Assembly (NCBI RefSeq): GCF_000719285.1
Contig: NZ_JOFS01000002.1
Coordinates: 1 to 64,000 of the forward strand
Direction: 5' to 3'
Length of the DNA stretch: 64,000 bases
From: Streptomyces bicolor
GTDB taxonomy: Bacteria > Actinomycetota > Actinomycetes > Streptomycetales > Streptomycetaceae
The translations under genes and the position numbers were made by a program. Below the pieces are notes generated by a model that did no database searches, was not told where the DNA came from, and worked only from the letters and a program-made list of their open reading frames with translations. Below, one piece after another: positions 36,125 through 44,144 of the stretch; position 1 is the first letter of the stretch; each line of letters starts with the position of its first letter.

Positions 36125-36173
36125 CGTCGCGCCCACGCGGCGGAGCCGCATATCGATACAGCCCCGCGCCCCT
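36125..36173 (+). repeat. dispersed intergenic repeat, copy 1
   Basis: This 49-bp core (starting CGTCGCGCCCACGCGG and ending CAGCCCCGCGCCCCT) matches 47556-47604 at 45 of 49 positions in the same orientation. It is the only recognisable content of the 350-bp gap 35971-36319, which also has a short GCGCCCCTTTCGGGGCGC hairpin at 36167-36184. The ftsE promoter must lie to its right, where TATGGT occurs near 36280. Confidence 0.75.
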
Positions 36174-36319
36174 TTCGGGGCGCTGTCCTCACCGTCCGTC
36201 AAAGAGCGAACCCCGTACAAAAGTGCACAAGGGGCGCGCAACCCTCCCGGTGACTGCGCCCTCGCCCCCGGTTCGCGTATGGTCACGCTCATCTACCCCC
36301 GGCGACCCGTGGTGCATCC

Positions 36320-37009
36320 GTGATCCGATTCGACAATGTCTCCAAGGTCTACCCCAAGCAGACCCGCCCCGCACTCAGGGATGTGTCCCTGGAAGTGGAG
36401 AAGGGCGAGTTCGTGTTCCTCGTGGGGTCCTCCGGCTCCGGAAAGTCCACCTTCCTGCGGCTGATCCTCCGCGAGGAGCGGTGCAGTCACGGGCAGGTGC
36501 ACGTCCTGGGCAAGGACCTCGCACGCGTCTCCAACTGGAAGGTGCCCCAGATCCGGCGCCAGCTCGGGACGGTGTTCCAGGACTTCCGGCTCCTGCCGAA
36601 CAAGACGGTCGCCGAGAACGTCGCCTTCGCCCAGGAGGTCATCGGCAAGTCGCGCGGCGAGATCCGCAAGTCCGTGCCGCAGGTGCTCGACCTCGTCGGG
36701 CTCGGCGGCAAGGAGGACCGGATGCCCGGCGAGCTCTCCGGCGGTGAGCAGCAGCGCGTGGCCATCGCGCGGGCCTTCGTCAACCGGCCCAAGCTGCTCA
36801 TCTGCGACGAGCCCACCGGCAACCTCGACCCGCAGACCTCCGTCGGCATCATGAAGCTGCTCGACCGGATCAACCGGACGGGCACCACCGTGGTGATGGC
36901 CACGCACGACCAGAACATCGTGGACCAGATGCGCAAGCGCGTCATCGAGCTGGAGCAGGGCCGCCTCGTCCGCGACCAGGCGCGCGGCGTCTACGGCTAC
37001 CAGCACTGA
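36320..37009 (+). CDS. ftsE: cell division ABC transporter ATPase FtsE
   Basis: The protein has 229 residues. It shows Walker [10 protein letters not shown] near residue 36, Q-loop VFQDFRLL, signature LSGGEQQR, Walker [13 protein letters not shown] and H-loop ATHDQ. With FtsX it forms the complex that activates wall hydrolases outside the membrane rather than transporting a solute. The start is GTG 36320 ([12 protein letters not shown]). The ftsX gene follows 34 bp downstream. Confidence 0.95.
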   Translation: MIRFDNVSKVYPKQTRPALRDVSLEVEKGEFVFLVGSSGSGKSTFLRLILREERCSHGQVHVLGKDLARVSNWKVPQIRRQLGTVFQDFRLLPNKTVAENVAFAQEVIGKSRGEIRKSVPQVLDLVGLGGKEDRMPGELSGGEQQRVAIARAFVNRPKLLICDEPTGNLDPQTSVGIMKLLDRINRTGTTVVMATHDQNIVDQMRKRVIELEQGRLVRDQARGVYGYQH

Positions 37010-37043
37010 CCGCCCCGTCCACGGAAAGGCTCAACCAGTCGCC

Positions 37044-37961
37044 ATGCGCGCCCAGTTCGTACTGTCCGAGATCGGTGTCGGTCTCCGCCGCAATCTGACG
37101 ATGACGTTCGCCGTCGTCGTCTCCGTCGCCCTGTCGCTCGCCCTGTTCGGCGGGTCGCTCCTGATGAGCGACCAGGTCAGCACCATGAAGGGCTACTGGT
37201 ACGACAAGGTCAACGTCTCCGTCTTCCTCTGCAACAAGAGCGACGCCGAGTCCGACCCCAACTGCGCCAAGGGCGCGGTCACCGATGACCAGAAGAACGA
37301 GATCCTCGCCGACCTGAAGAAGATGTCGGTCGTCGAGAAGGTGACGTACGAGTCGCAGGACGAGGCGTACAAGCACTACAAGGAGCAGTTCGGCGACTCC
37401 CCGCTGGCCGCCTCGCTCACGCCGGACCAGCTGCAGGAGTCGTACCGGATCAAGCTGAAGAACCCGGAGAAATACCAGGTCGTGGCCACCGCCTTCAACG
37501 GGCGGGACGGCGTGCAGTCCGTGCAGGACCAGAAGGGCATCCTGGACAACCTCTTCAAGCTGCTCAACGGCATGAACTGGGCGGCACGCGCGGTGATGGC
37601 GCTGATGCTCGTCGTCGCGCTGATGCTGATCGTCAACACGGTGCGCGTGTCGGCGTTCAGCCGTCGGCGGGAGACCGGGATCATGCGGCTGGTCGGTGCC
37701 TCGGGCTTCTACATCCAGGCGCCGTTCATCATGGAGGCCGCGGTCGCCGGGCTCATCGGCGGGACGGTCGCCTGTGCCTTCCTGGTGATCGCCCGGTACT
37801 TCCTCATCGACCACGGACTGGCCCTGGCCGACCAGCTGACACTGGTCAACTTCATCGGCTGGGACGCCGTACTGACCAAGCTTCCGCTCATCCTCGCGAC
37901 GAGCCTGCTGATGCCGGCGTTGGCGGCTTTCTTCGCGTTGCGCAAGTACCTGAAGGTGTGA
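37044..37961 (+). CDS. ftsX: cell division membrane protein FtsX
   Basis: The protein has 305 residues: one N-terminal helix (residues ~22-45), a large outer loop of ~120 residues, and three C-terminal helices (ending LAAFFALRKYLKV). The outer loop contains two cysteines spaced CNKSDAESDPNC that could form a disulfide, and the region expected to bind a peptidoglycan hydrolase. SRRRETGIMRLVGAS is the conserved cytoplasmic FtsX stretch. It pairs with FtsE. Confidence 0.95.
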   Translation: MRAQFVLSEIGVGLRRNLTMTFAVVVSVALSLALFGGSLLMSDQVSTMKGYWYDKVNVSVFLCNKSDAESDPNCAKGAVTDDQKNEILADLKKMSVVEKVTYESQDEAYKHYKEQFGDSPLAASLTPDQLQESYRIKLKNPEKYQVVATAFNGRDGVQSVQDQKGILDNLFKLLNGMNWAARAVMALMLVVALMLIVNTVRVSAFSRRRETGIMRLVGASGFYIQAPFIMEAAVAGLIGGTVACAFLVIARYFLIDHGLALADQLTLVNFIGWDAVLTKLPLILATSLLMPALAAFFALRKYLKV

Positions 37962-37968
37962 CCAACGC

Positions 37969-38007
37969 CAAGGGGGCCGTACGGGCAACGGACCGTACGG
38001 CCCCTTG
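37969..38007 (+). terminator. hairpin terminator after ftsX
   Basis: CAAGGGGGCCGTACGG (37969-37984) pairs with CCGTACGGCCCCTTG (37993-38007), with one bulged G and an 8-nt loop. It starts 8 bp past the ftsX stop and precedes the S41 protease promoter. Confidence 0.8.
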
Positions 38008-38028
38008 CGTTGTCCTAGACTCACCGGC

Positions 38029-39195
38029 ATGTCAGGTCGTGACCTGTTCTGTCAGCCCCGCCGCTTCGGCCGCGGGGCCGCCCTGACATTGGTCTTCGCC
38101 AGTGTTCTCGTCGCCGGTGCCGCGACCGGCTCCCTGCCCGGCCCCGACCGGAAGTCGCCGGAGGGCCCGACCCGTTCGGACGCCTCCGCCGTCCGGCACG
38201 AGGACATCGCCGAGGCGGCCGCCGAGGCCATGGCCGCCGGCAAGTCCCCCATGGAGGCCGCCGAGCGCGCGGTCAGCCGCAGCGGGGACCGCTGGGGCGC
38301 CGTCTACTCCGAGGGTGAGTACGAGGAGTTCGAGGAGGCCCTCGACGGCGAGTACACCGGCGTCGGGCTGTGGGCGCGCCGCGAGCGGGACGGCCGTATC
38401 GAGGTGACCAAGGTGCGGCCGGGGTCGCCCGCGGCCGCCGCCGGAGTCCGTGCGGGCGACCGGCTGCGCAGCGTCGACGGCGCGAAGGTCGACGGACGTC
38501 CGGTCACCGAGGTCGTCTCCTTACTGCGCGGCGACGCGACGGACGCGCCCGCCGGTACGCCCGTGAAGGTGGGGCTGGAGCGCGGCACGCGCGCGTGGGA
38601 CCTCACTCTGCGCCGGGCCGTCCTGTCCACAGACTCGGTCACCGTTCGAGAACTCGCCGGCGGTGTCACCGTGATCCGGATCGCCTCCTTCACCAAGGGC
38701 TCGGGCGACGCGGTCCGCTCCGCCGTACGGCAGTCCCCGGCCGGGATCGGCATCGTCCTCGACCTGCGGGGCAACTCCGGCGGCCTGGTCACCGAGGCCG
38801 TCACCGCCGCCTCCGCCTTCCTCGACGGCGGCCTCGTCGCCACGTACGACGTCGACGGCGACCAGCGCGCCCTGCACGCCGAACCCGGCGGCGACACGGC
38901 CAGACCGCTGGTCGCGCTCGTCGACGGCGGCACCATGAGCGCGGCCGAGCTGCTCACCGGCGCTCTGCAGGACCGCGGCCGCGCGGTCGTCGTGGGCACC
39001 CGCACCTTCGGCAAGGGCTCGGTCCAGATGCCGAGCCGCCTCCCCGACGGCTCCGTCGCCGAGCTGACCGTCGGCCACTACCGCACCCCGTCCGGCCGGG
39101 CCGTCGACGGTACCGGGATCACACCCGACCTGGAGGCGGACCAGGGCGTCCTGGAGCGGGCCGAAACGGTCCTCAGCGGCCTCGGCGAGTCGTAA
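38029..39195 (+). CDS. C-terminal processing protease, S41 family (CtpA-like)
   Basis: The protein has 388 residues. A signal sequence or anchor ([18 protein letters not shown]) is followed by a PDZ domain ([25 protein letters not shown], ~120-190) and a tail-protease domain with catalytic Ser in [13 protein letters not shown] and Lys in [11 protein letters not shown]. The substrate is probably an extracytoplasmic protein tail. ATG 38029 has no ribosome site, but TAGACT at 38016-38021 would start transcription at the ATG, suggesting a leaderless message. It lies between ftsX and smpB. Confidence 0.9.
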   Translation: MSGRDLFCQPRRFGRGAALTLVFASVLVAGAATGSLPGPDRKSPEGPTRSDASAVRHEDIAEAAAEAMAAGKSPMEAAERAVSRSGDRWGAVYSEGEYEEFEEALDGEYTGVGLWARRERDGRIEVTKVRPGSPAAAAGVRAGDRLRSVDGAKVDGRPVTEVVSLLRGDATDAPAGTPVKVGLERGTRAWDLTLRRAVLSTDSVTVRELAGGVTVIRIASFTKGSGDAVRSAVRQSPAGIGIVLDLRGNSGGLVTEAVTAASAFLDGGLVATYDVDGDQRALHAEPGGDTARPLVALVDGGTMSAAELLTGALQDRGRAVVVGTRTFGKGSVQMPSRLPDGSVAELTVGHYRTPSGRAVDGTGITPDLEADQGVLERAETVLSGLGES

Positions 39196-39242
39196 ATCCG
39201 CTTTCCGCTCACCCCGTCCGTAGTGCGAAAATGGACGGCACT

Positions 39243-39794
39243 ATGAGCAAGGGAATGTACGTACCCAAGGAGTCCCAGCCCAAGCAGGGCGGGACCGCCG
39301 CCAAGGCCAGGGACGGCGAGAAGGGCGGCAAGCGCAAGATCGTCGCCCAGAACAAGAAGGCCCGGCACGACTACGCGATCATCGACACCTTTGAGGCCGG
39401 CCTGGTCCTCATGGGCACCGAGGTCAAGTCGCTGCGCGAGGGCCGGACGTCGCTGACCGACGGCTTCGTCCAGATCGACGGGGGCGAGGCCTGGCTGCAC
39501 AACGCCCACATCCCGGAGTATCACCAGGGCAGCTGGACCAACCACTCCGCGCGCCGCAAGCGCAAGCTGCTCCTGCATCGCGAGGAGATCGACAAGCTGG
39601 AGGCCAAGGCCCAGGAGACGGGTCACACGATCGTGCCCCTCGCCCTGTACTTCAAGGACGGTCGCGCGAAGGCCGAGATCGCTCTCGCGCGAGGCAAGAA
39701 GGAGTACGACAAGCGCCAGACCCTGCGGGAGAAGCAGGACCGGCGGGAGTCGGACCGGGCGATCGCGGCGGCGCGCAGGCGCCAGCGCGGCTAG
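39243..39794 (+). CDS. smpB: SsrA-binding protein SmpB
   Basis: The protein has 183 residues, with an N-terminal extension of about 30 basic residues before the core ([37 protein letters not shown]). It contains NAHIPEY and the C-terminal helix [12 protein letters not shown] that enters the ribosome. It delivers tmRNA to stalled ribosomes. An in-frame ATG at 39231 (MDGT) is an alternative start. The tmRNA gene follows by 92 bp. Confidence 0.96.
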   Translation: MSKGMYVPKESQPKQGGTAAKARDGEKGGKRKIVAQNKKARHDYAIIDTFEAGLVLMGTEVKSLREGRTSLTDGFVQIDGGEAWLHNAHIPEYHQGSWTNHSARRKRKLLLHREEIDKLEAKAQETGHTIVPLALYFKDGRAKAEIALARGKKEYDKRQTLREKQDRRESDRAIAAARRRQRG

Positions 39795-39886
39795 CAGCGG
39801 GAATACGGTGGCATCGGCGTGCGTTGGTCACGTACGATGGCAGCAACACCGGCCAGGGGCTGGTGTGCGCATTGAAAACAAAACAT

Positions 39887-40252
39887 GGGGATGATCGGTT
39901 TCGACAGCGGCTGTTGAAGCAGGGGAAGCGTGTCGAGGAAGCGGCAATGATCTCGTAAACCATATGTCGCAAAAAATAATCGCCAACACCAAGCGCGATT
40001 CCTTCGCCCTCGCTGCCTAAGTAGCGACTTGCGAAGTGTCAGCCCGGGGCTGTTCCCGACCCGGATCCTGGCATCAGCTAGGGAACTAAACCTTGATCCC
40101 GGTCACGGGGTGAAGAGGGAAACCAAACAGTGACTGGGCCCGTCGGCGACTTGTTCGCGTGATCGCCGGGGCCGAGAAAATCGCAGCGAACTGCACACGG
40201 AGAAGCCCTGATTCTGCACCGTTGGACGCGGGTTCGATTCCCGCCATCTCCA
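39887..40252 (+). ncRNA. ssrA: tmRNA (SsrA)
   Basis: The 5' end GGGGATGATCGGTTTCGAC and the 3' T-arm GGGTTCGATTCCCGC with acceptor strand CATCTCC close the tRNA-like domain; GGGGATG pairs with CATCTCC with one G-U. The discriminator A is at 40252 and CCA is not encoded. The tag frame runs 39982-40020 from GCC and encodes ANTKRDSFALAA, ending in the LAA degron. The length is about 366 nt. smpB is immediately upstream. Confidence 0.95.
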
Positions 40253-40268
40253 CTCATCCCATGTGGGC

Positions 40269-40302
40269 AAAGGCCCCGCCGCCTCCGGGCAGCGGGGCCT
40301 TT
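40269..40302 (+). terminator. terminator of ssrA
   Basis: AAAGGCCCCGC (40269-40279) pairs perfectly with GCGGGGCCTTT (40292-40302) across a 12-nt loop, 17 bp after the tmRNA end. The stem ends in TTT. Confidence 0.85.
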
Positions 40303-40411
40303 GTCATGCGGGTAGGGCGCCCTTGCCGACAGAGTGATCTGTGACACCACTGTGACCGGAGGTGTGGGTTCCACCACAGCCTGTCGGGTCGGTGCTTGGT
40401 GAGGTGGGCGG

Positions 40412-41446
40412 ATGCCTACCAGCCTGCGCACCGTGCCCGCCGTCCTCGCCGGGATCCTGCTGCTCGCCGCCTGTGGGTCCGAGAGCGCCGCGCCGGTCGG
40501 TGACTGGCGGGTCCGTGCCGAGACGTTGTGCCCGTCGGACTTCGCGCAGTACGGCAGCCTTCCGTCGCAGTACGGCAGCCTGCAGCCGGTCACCGGATCG
40601 TCCGACGGCAGCCGCACCTCCGGTACGCCGACACCGCTTCCGCTGCCCTCTGCCGACGCGGCGGCCGAGAGCGACGTGAAGGTCACCGCGCTGTATGCCT
40701 GGGGGAGCGACAGCGGCTGTGAGTCGGATTTCTCCGCCGACTTCGAGGTCACCAACAGCGGTACGGAGAAGGCCACGTATACCGTCACCCTCGGGTTCGT
40801 GTCGTCGTCCGGAACCATCGCCGGCCATGTGGAGCGGACCGTCGTGTCCGTCGGGCCGGGGCGCACCGTGAAGGGGACCGCCGGCTTCGGGCAGTCGGTC
40901 GGCGACGCGCCCGACATCTCGAACGTCAAGGTGGAGAGGGTACGCAGCGTTCCCGCCGACGAGGCGTCCTCCGCCTCGGGACCCTGCCCCGCCTCCGGGC
41001 TGCACGTCTACGCGGACGAAGGGGACGCCGCCATGGGCCTGCGCGTCCTAGGCCTGCATCTCGTCAACTGCGGGACCCGGCCCTATGAGCTCAACGGCTA
41101 CCCGGAACTCGAGATCCTCGACGAGGACCACGACAGCGTCGACAGCGTGCGGATCCTCCACGGGACCGACCGGATCAGCACCGGCATCGGTGGCACGGGC
41201 AGCCCGCAGCGCGTCGTCCTGCGCCCGGGCGAGGCCGCGCAGGCGTCACTGGCCTGGCGGAACACCACCCAGTTCGGCGAACCGGTGAACGCACCGTACC
41301 TGCGCGTGCGAGCCAAGCAGGGGGCACGCCCCGTGATGGTGGTGCCGGAACTGGACCTGGGGACGACGGGGAAGCTCGGCGTCGGGCCGTGGGAGCGGGA
41401 CGAGACGTACCGGGATCCCACGGCGGCCGCTACTCCGCGCCCGTGA
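40412..41446 (+). CDS. lipoprotein with C-terminal DUF4232-like domain
   Basis: The protein has 344 residues. The signal ends LLLAACGS, a lipobox with Cys at residue 20 or 21. A Ser/Pro/Thr linker with the near-duplicate AQYGSLPSQYGSLQP follows, then one beta-rich segment (VKVTALYAWGSDSGCESDFSADFEV) and a second (CPASGLHVYADEGDAAMGLRVLGLHLVNCGTRPYELNGYPEL) of the DUF4232 type often seen on exported actinobacterial proteins. Conserved cysteines suggest two disulfides. The role is unknown. ATG 40412 has a GAGGTGGGCGG stretch before it. Confidence 0.82.
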   Translation: MPTSLRTVPAVLAGILLLAACGSESAAPVGDWRVRAETLCPSDFAQYGSLPSQYGSLQPVTGSSDGSRTSGTPTPLPLPSADAAAESDVKVTALYAWGSDSGCESDFSADFEVTNSGTEKATYTVTLGFVSSSGTIAGHVERTVVSVGPGRTVKGTAGFGQSVGDAPDISNVKVERVRSVPADEASSASGPCPASGLHVYADEGDAAMGLRVLGLHLVNCGTRPYELNGYPELEILDEDHDSVDSVRILHGTDRISTGIGGTGSPQRVVLRPGEAAQASLAWRNTTQFGEPVNAPYLRVRAKQGARPVMVVPELDLGTTGKLGVGPWERDETYRDPTAAATPRP

Positions 41447-41551
41447 TCGGTTCCGTACGGCCGACACTTGGTGAACCACCATGGCGGGCACGTCCGTTGT
41501 GTTGTCCGACTCCATATCGACGGGTCGTTCACGCTTCTACGGTCCGTCCCC

Positions 41552-42559
41552 ATGACACAGACCAGAGCCGCAAGCCGTCGTATCCCCGTGCGGGCACCTG
41601 CCCGTGTACCTGTCCTGGCGACCCTTCTCGTCGCCCTGATCGCCGCCGTCCTCACCCCGGGCCGAGCCGCCGCCGCCTCGCTCCAGGAAGTCACCGGCTT
41701 CGGCACCAACCCCGGTGCCCTGCGCATGTTCCGGTACGTCCCCGACGGGCTGCCCGCCGGCCGGCCCGTGGTCGTCGCGCTGCACGGCTGTACGCAGAAC
41801 GCGTCCGGCTACGGCACCGGCAGCGGATGGACGCAGCTCGCCGACCGCTGGGGCTTCTCCGTCGTCCTCCCGCAGCAGCAGACCGCCAACAACGCCTCGT
41901 CCTGCTTCAACTGGTTCCAGAGCGGGGACATTGCGCGCGGCCAGGGCGAGGCCGCGTCCGTCGCGCAGATGGTCGACCGGCAGCTCGCCGACGTCTCCGG
42001 TGACGCCTCGCGTGTGTATGTCACCGGGCTGTCGGCCGGGGGCGGGATGACCGCCGTGATGATGGCCGCGTACCCGGAGAAGTTCGCGGCGGGCGGGATC
42101 GTCGCGGGACTGCCGTACGGGTGTGCGCAGGCCGCCGGGTCGCCGTATGTGTGCATGTACGTCGGCGCCACGCAGTCCCCGAAGCAGTGGGGCGACCGGG
42201 TGCGCGCCGCCCGGCCGGGGTACGCCGGGCCTTGGCCCACGCTGGTCGCCTTCCAGGGGACGGCCGACCACACCGTGAAGCCGGTCAACATGACCGACCT
42301 GATGCGGCAGTGGACCGATGTGCGGGGCGCCGATCAGGTCGCCGATGTGAGCGACAGCGTTGCCGGGTACCCCCATCAGGTCTTCAAGGACGCGGGCGGG
42401 CGTGCCGTCGTGGAGACGTACAGCGTCACCGGGATGGGGCACGGGCAGCCCGTCGATCCGGGGAGTGGGAGTGAGCAGTGCGGGAGTGCCGGGGCGTATC
42501 TGCTCGATGTGGGGGTGTGTGGCGCTTATCGGATGGGGTGGGCTTGGGGGTTGGGCTGA
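41552..42559 (+). CDS. secreted PHB-depolymerase-family esterase
   Basis: The protein has 335 residues. A twin-basic signal peptide of about 45 residues (ending GRAAAAS) precedes an alpha/beta hydrolase. VVVALHGCTQNAS is the oxyanion-hole region, GLSAGGGMT carries the nucleophilic Ser, DHTVKP the Asp and GMGHGQ the His. Family members include polyhydroxybutyrate depolymerases, feruloyl and acetylxylan esterases. ATG 41552 is chosen because it begins the signal peptide; the frame stays open upstream to 41468. The substrate is not determinable. Confidence 0.88.
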   Translation: MTQTRAASRRIPVRAPARVPVLATLLVALIAAVLTPGRAAAASLQEVTGFGTNPGALRMFRYVPDGLPAGRPVVVALHGCTQNASGYGTGSGWTQLADRWGFSVVLPQQQTANNASSCFNWFQSGDIARGQGEAASVAQMVDRQLADVSGDASRVYVTGLSAGGGMTAVMMAAYPEKFAAGGIVAGLPYGCAQAAGSPYVCMYVGATQSPKQWGDRVRAARPGYAGPWPTLVAFQGTADHTVKPVNMTDLMRQWTDVRGADQVADVSDSVAGYPHQVFKDAGGRAVVETYSVTGMGHGQPVDPGSGSEQCGSAGAYLLDVGVCGAYRMGWAWGLG

Positions 42560-42773
42560 GGGCCTTGGTCAGCCTTGTGGCTCAGCAGGTAGCCGGATGT
42601 CCCCACAGGGTTTGGGGGCGTCCGACAGGCTCCTGCTGAGCTTGGGTCACCGTCCGGTTGCACGGCCCGGGCGGGGACCCTCCCAGTTCCCAGGTACAGC
42701 ACAACGGCCCCCCACTCGGCACCCAAGACCACCGACCGTTCACTCACCCCGTCACCCCGCGACCGGCACCGCA

Positions 42774-43082
42774 TCAAGGTGACTCAACCGCACCGGAAAC
42801 GCGTCCGACATCCGGCTCCAGCCCTCGCCCCCGAAGTGCACCGAGCAACTCGACCGGGTTCCAGGTGGCGCCGTAGAGCCTCGCGGCCCCGTACACGGGG
42901 AGCATCAGCCAACTCCGGAGCGTCCGGCGCTCGGAGCGCAGCGCGCGCGGGCGGCGGAAGTAGCCGGGCCTCGGTGCTCGCAAGGCCAGGGCGACCCCGT
43001 GGTCGGCGCGCAGCAGCTCGCCTGCCGGTACCAGCGCCCTCGCCCGCTCGACCGTCTCCCGGCCACGGTCCGTTCCGCTCAC
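42774..43082 (-). CDS. small hypothetical protein
   Basis: The protein has 102 residues, Arg/Leu-rich, starting with GTG at 43080-43082. RALVPAGELLRADHGVALALRAPRPGYFRRPRALRSERR suggests a folded basic domain but no family is recognised. The coding-like composition supports it weakly. The 214 bp to its left (42560-42773) hold nothing recognisable, and the esterase gene ends at 42559. Confidence 0.5.
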   Translation of the reverse strand: MSGTDRGRETVERARALVPAGELLRADHGVALALRAPRPGYFRRPRALRSERRTLRSWLMLPVYGAARLYGATWNPVELLGALRGRGLEPDVGRVSGAVESP

Positions 43083-43133
43083 CCGTATCGTGCCTCGCTG
43101 TTCTGATCCCCGTCCGTGCAGGTCAACGGCTGC

Positions 43134-44144
43134 TCACTCCGCCGTCCGCCGCGCCGTACCGGCCCGTTGCGTCATCGTAGGCGGCAGCAACGTCGCCTCC
43201 GGTACGGCCTTCCCGTCCAGCTTCCGCATCAGCAACTCCACGGCCTGCGAACCGACTTCCGAGGACGGCAACGCGATCGAGGTGACCGGTACGCGCAGGG
43301 ACTCGGCGACTTCGTCGGGGCAGATCGCGGTGATCGACAGATCGGTCGGCACCCGGAGACCGAGCTCCTCGAAGGCGTCGATCAGCGGCTCCAGGACGGC
43401 CTCGTTGTGGATCACGACACCCGTCAGCGCCGGCTGCTCCCGCAGCAGTTGCTCGGCGACCGCGCGGGCGGCGACCGGTGACGCCTCGCAGGGGTGCACG
43501 GCGGACGACAGCCGGTTGCGGTCCGCGGCGGCCGTGAAGCCCTGCACGACCCGCTGGGCGAAGGCCGTCCGCCGTACGTACACCTCCGGCGGCGACCCCA
43601 CCAGCGCCACCACCCGGTGCCCGAGCCGCGCCAGATGCTCCACGCAGGCTTCGCCCGCCGCCTTGAAGTCGAGGTCGACGCAGGTCAGTCCGTCGGAGTC
43701 GGCGGGGAAGCCGATCAGCACCGACGGGCGGTCCAGGTGCCGTAACAGCGGCAGCCGGGGGTCGTGCAGCTGGACGTCCATCACGATCAGCGCGTCCACC
43801 AGCCCCGTGTCCACGACCCGTCGCAGCCCCTCCTCGCCCTCCTCCTGGGTCAGCAGCAGCACGTCATGGCCGTACCGTCGCGCCGTCGTCACCACGGACA
43901 CCGCGAACCGCATCACCACCGGCACATCGATGCCGGCCCGCAACGGCACCACCAGCGCCAGCACGTCGGACCTGCGGCCGGCTAGCGCGCGGGCGCCGGC
44001 GTGCGGGTGGTAGCCGAGCAGGCGGACGGACTCCTCGACGCGGCGCCGGGTCTCCTCGGAGATCGGGCGCTTGCCGCTCAGCGCGTACGACACCGTGCTG
44101 GGGGAGACCCCGGCGTGCCGGGCCACATCAGTGATCTTCACCAT
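43134..44144 (-). CDS. LacI family regulator of the alpha-xylosidase
   Basis: The protein has 336 residues. The N-terminal helix-turn-helix and hinge read VKITDVARHAGVSPSTVSYALSGKRPISEETRRRV, followed by a periplasmic-binding-like ligand domain. The start ATG (44142-44144) shares its A with the TGA stop of the upstream GH31 gene (TGATG), so the two are co-translated. It should bind the paired palindromes upstream of the GH31 gene and respond to an oligosaccharide or xyloside. A recognition residue pattern like this goes with CG-centred operators. Confidence 0.9.
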   Translation of the reverse strand: MVKITDVARHAGVSPSTVSYALSGKRPISEETRRRVEESVRLLGYHPHAGARALAGRRSDVLALVVPLRAGIDVPVVMRFAVSVVTTARRYGHDVLLLTQEEGEEGLRRVVDTGLVDALIVMDVQLHDPRLPLLRHLDRPSVLIGFPADSDGLTCVDLDFKAAGEACVEHLARLGHRVVALVGSPPEVYVRRTAFAQRVVQGFTAAADRNRLSSAVHPCEASPVAARAVAEQLLREQPALTGVVIHNEAVLEPLIDAFEELGLRVPTDLSITAICPDEVAESLRVPVTSIALPSSEVGSQAVELLMRKLDGKAVPEATLLPPTMTQRAGTARRTAE

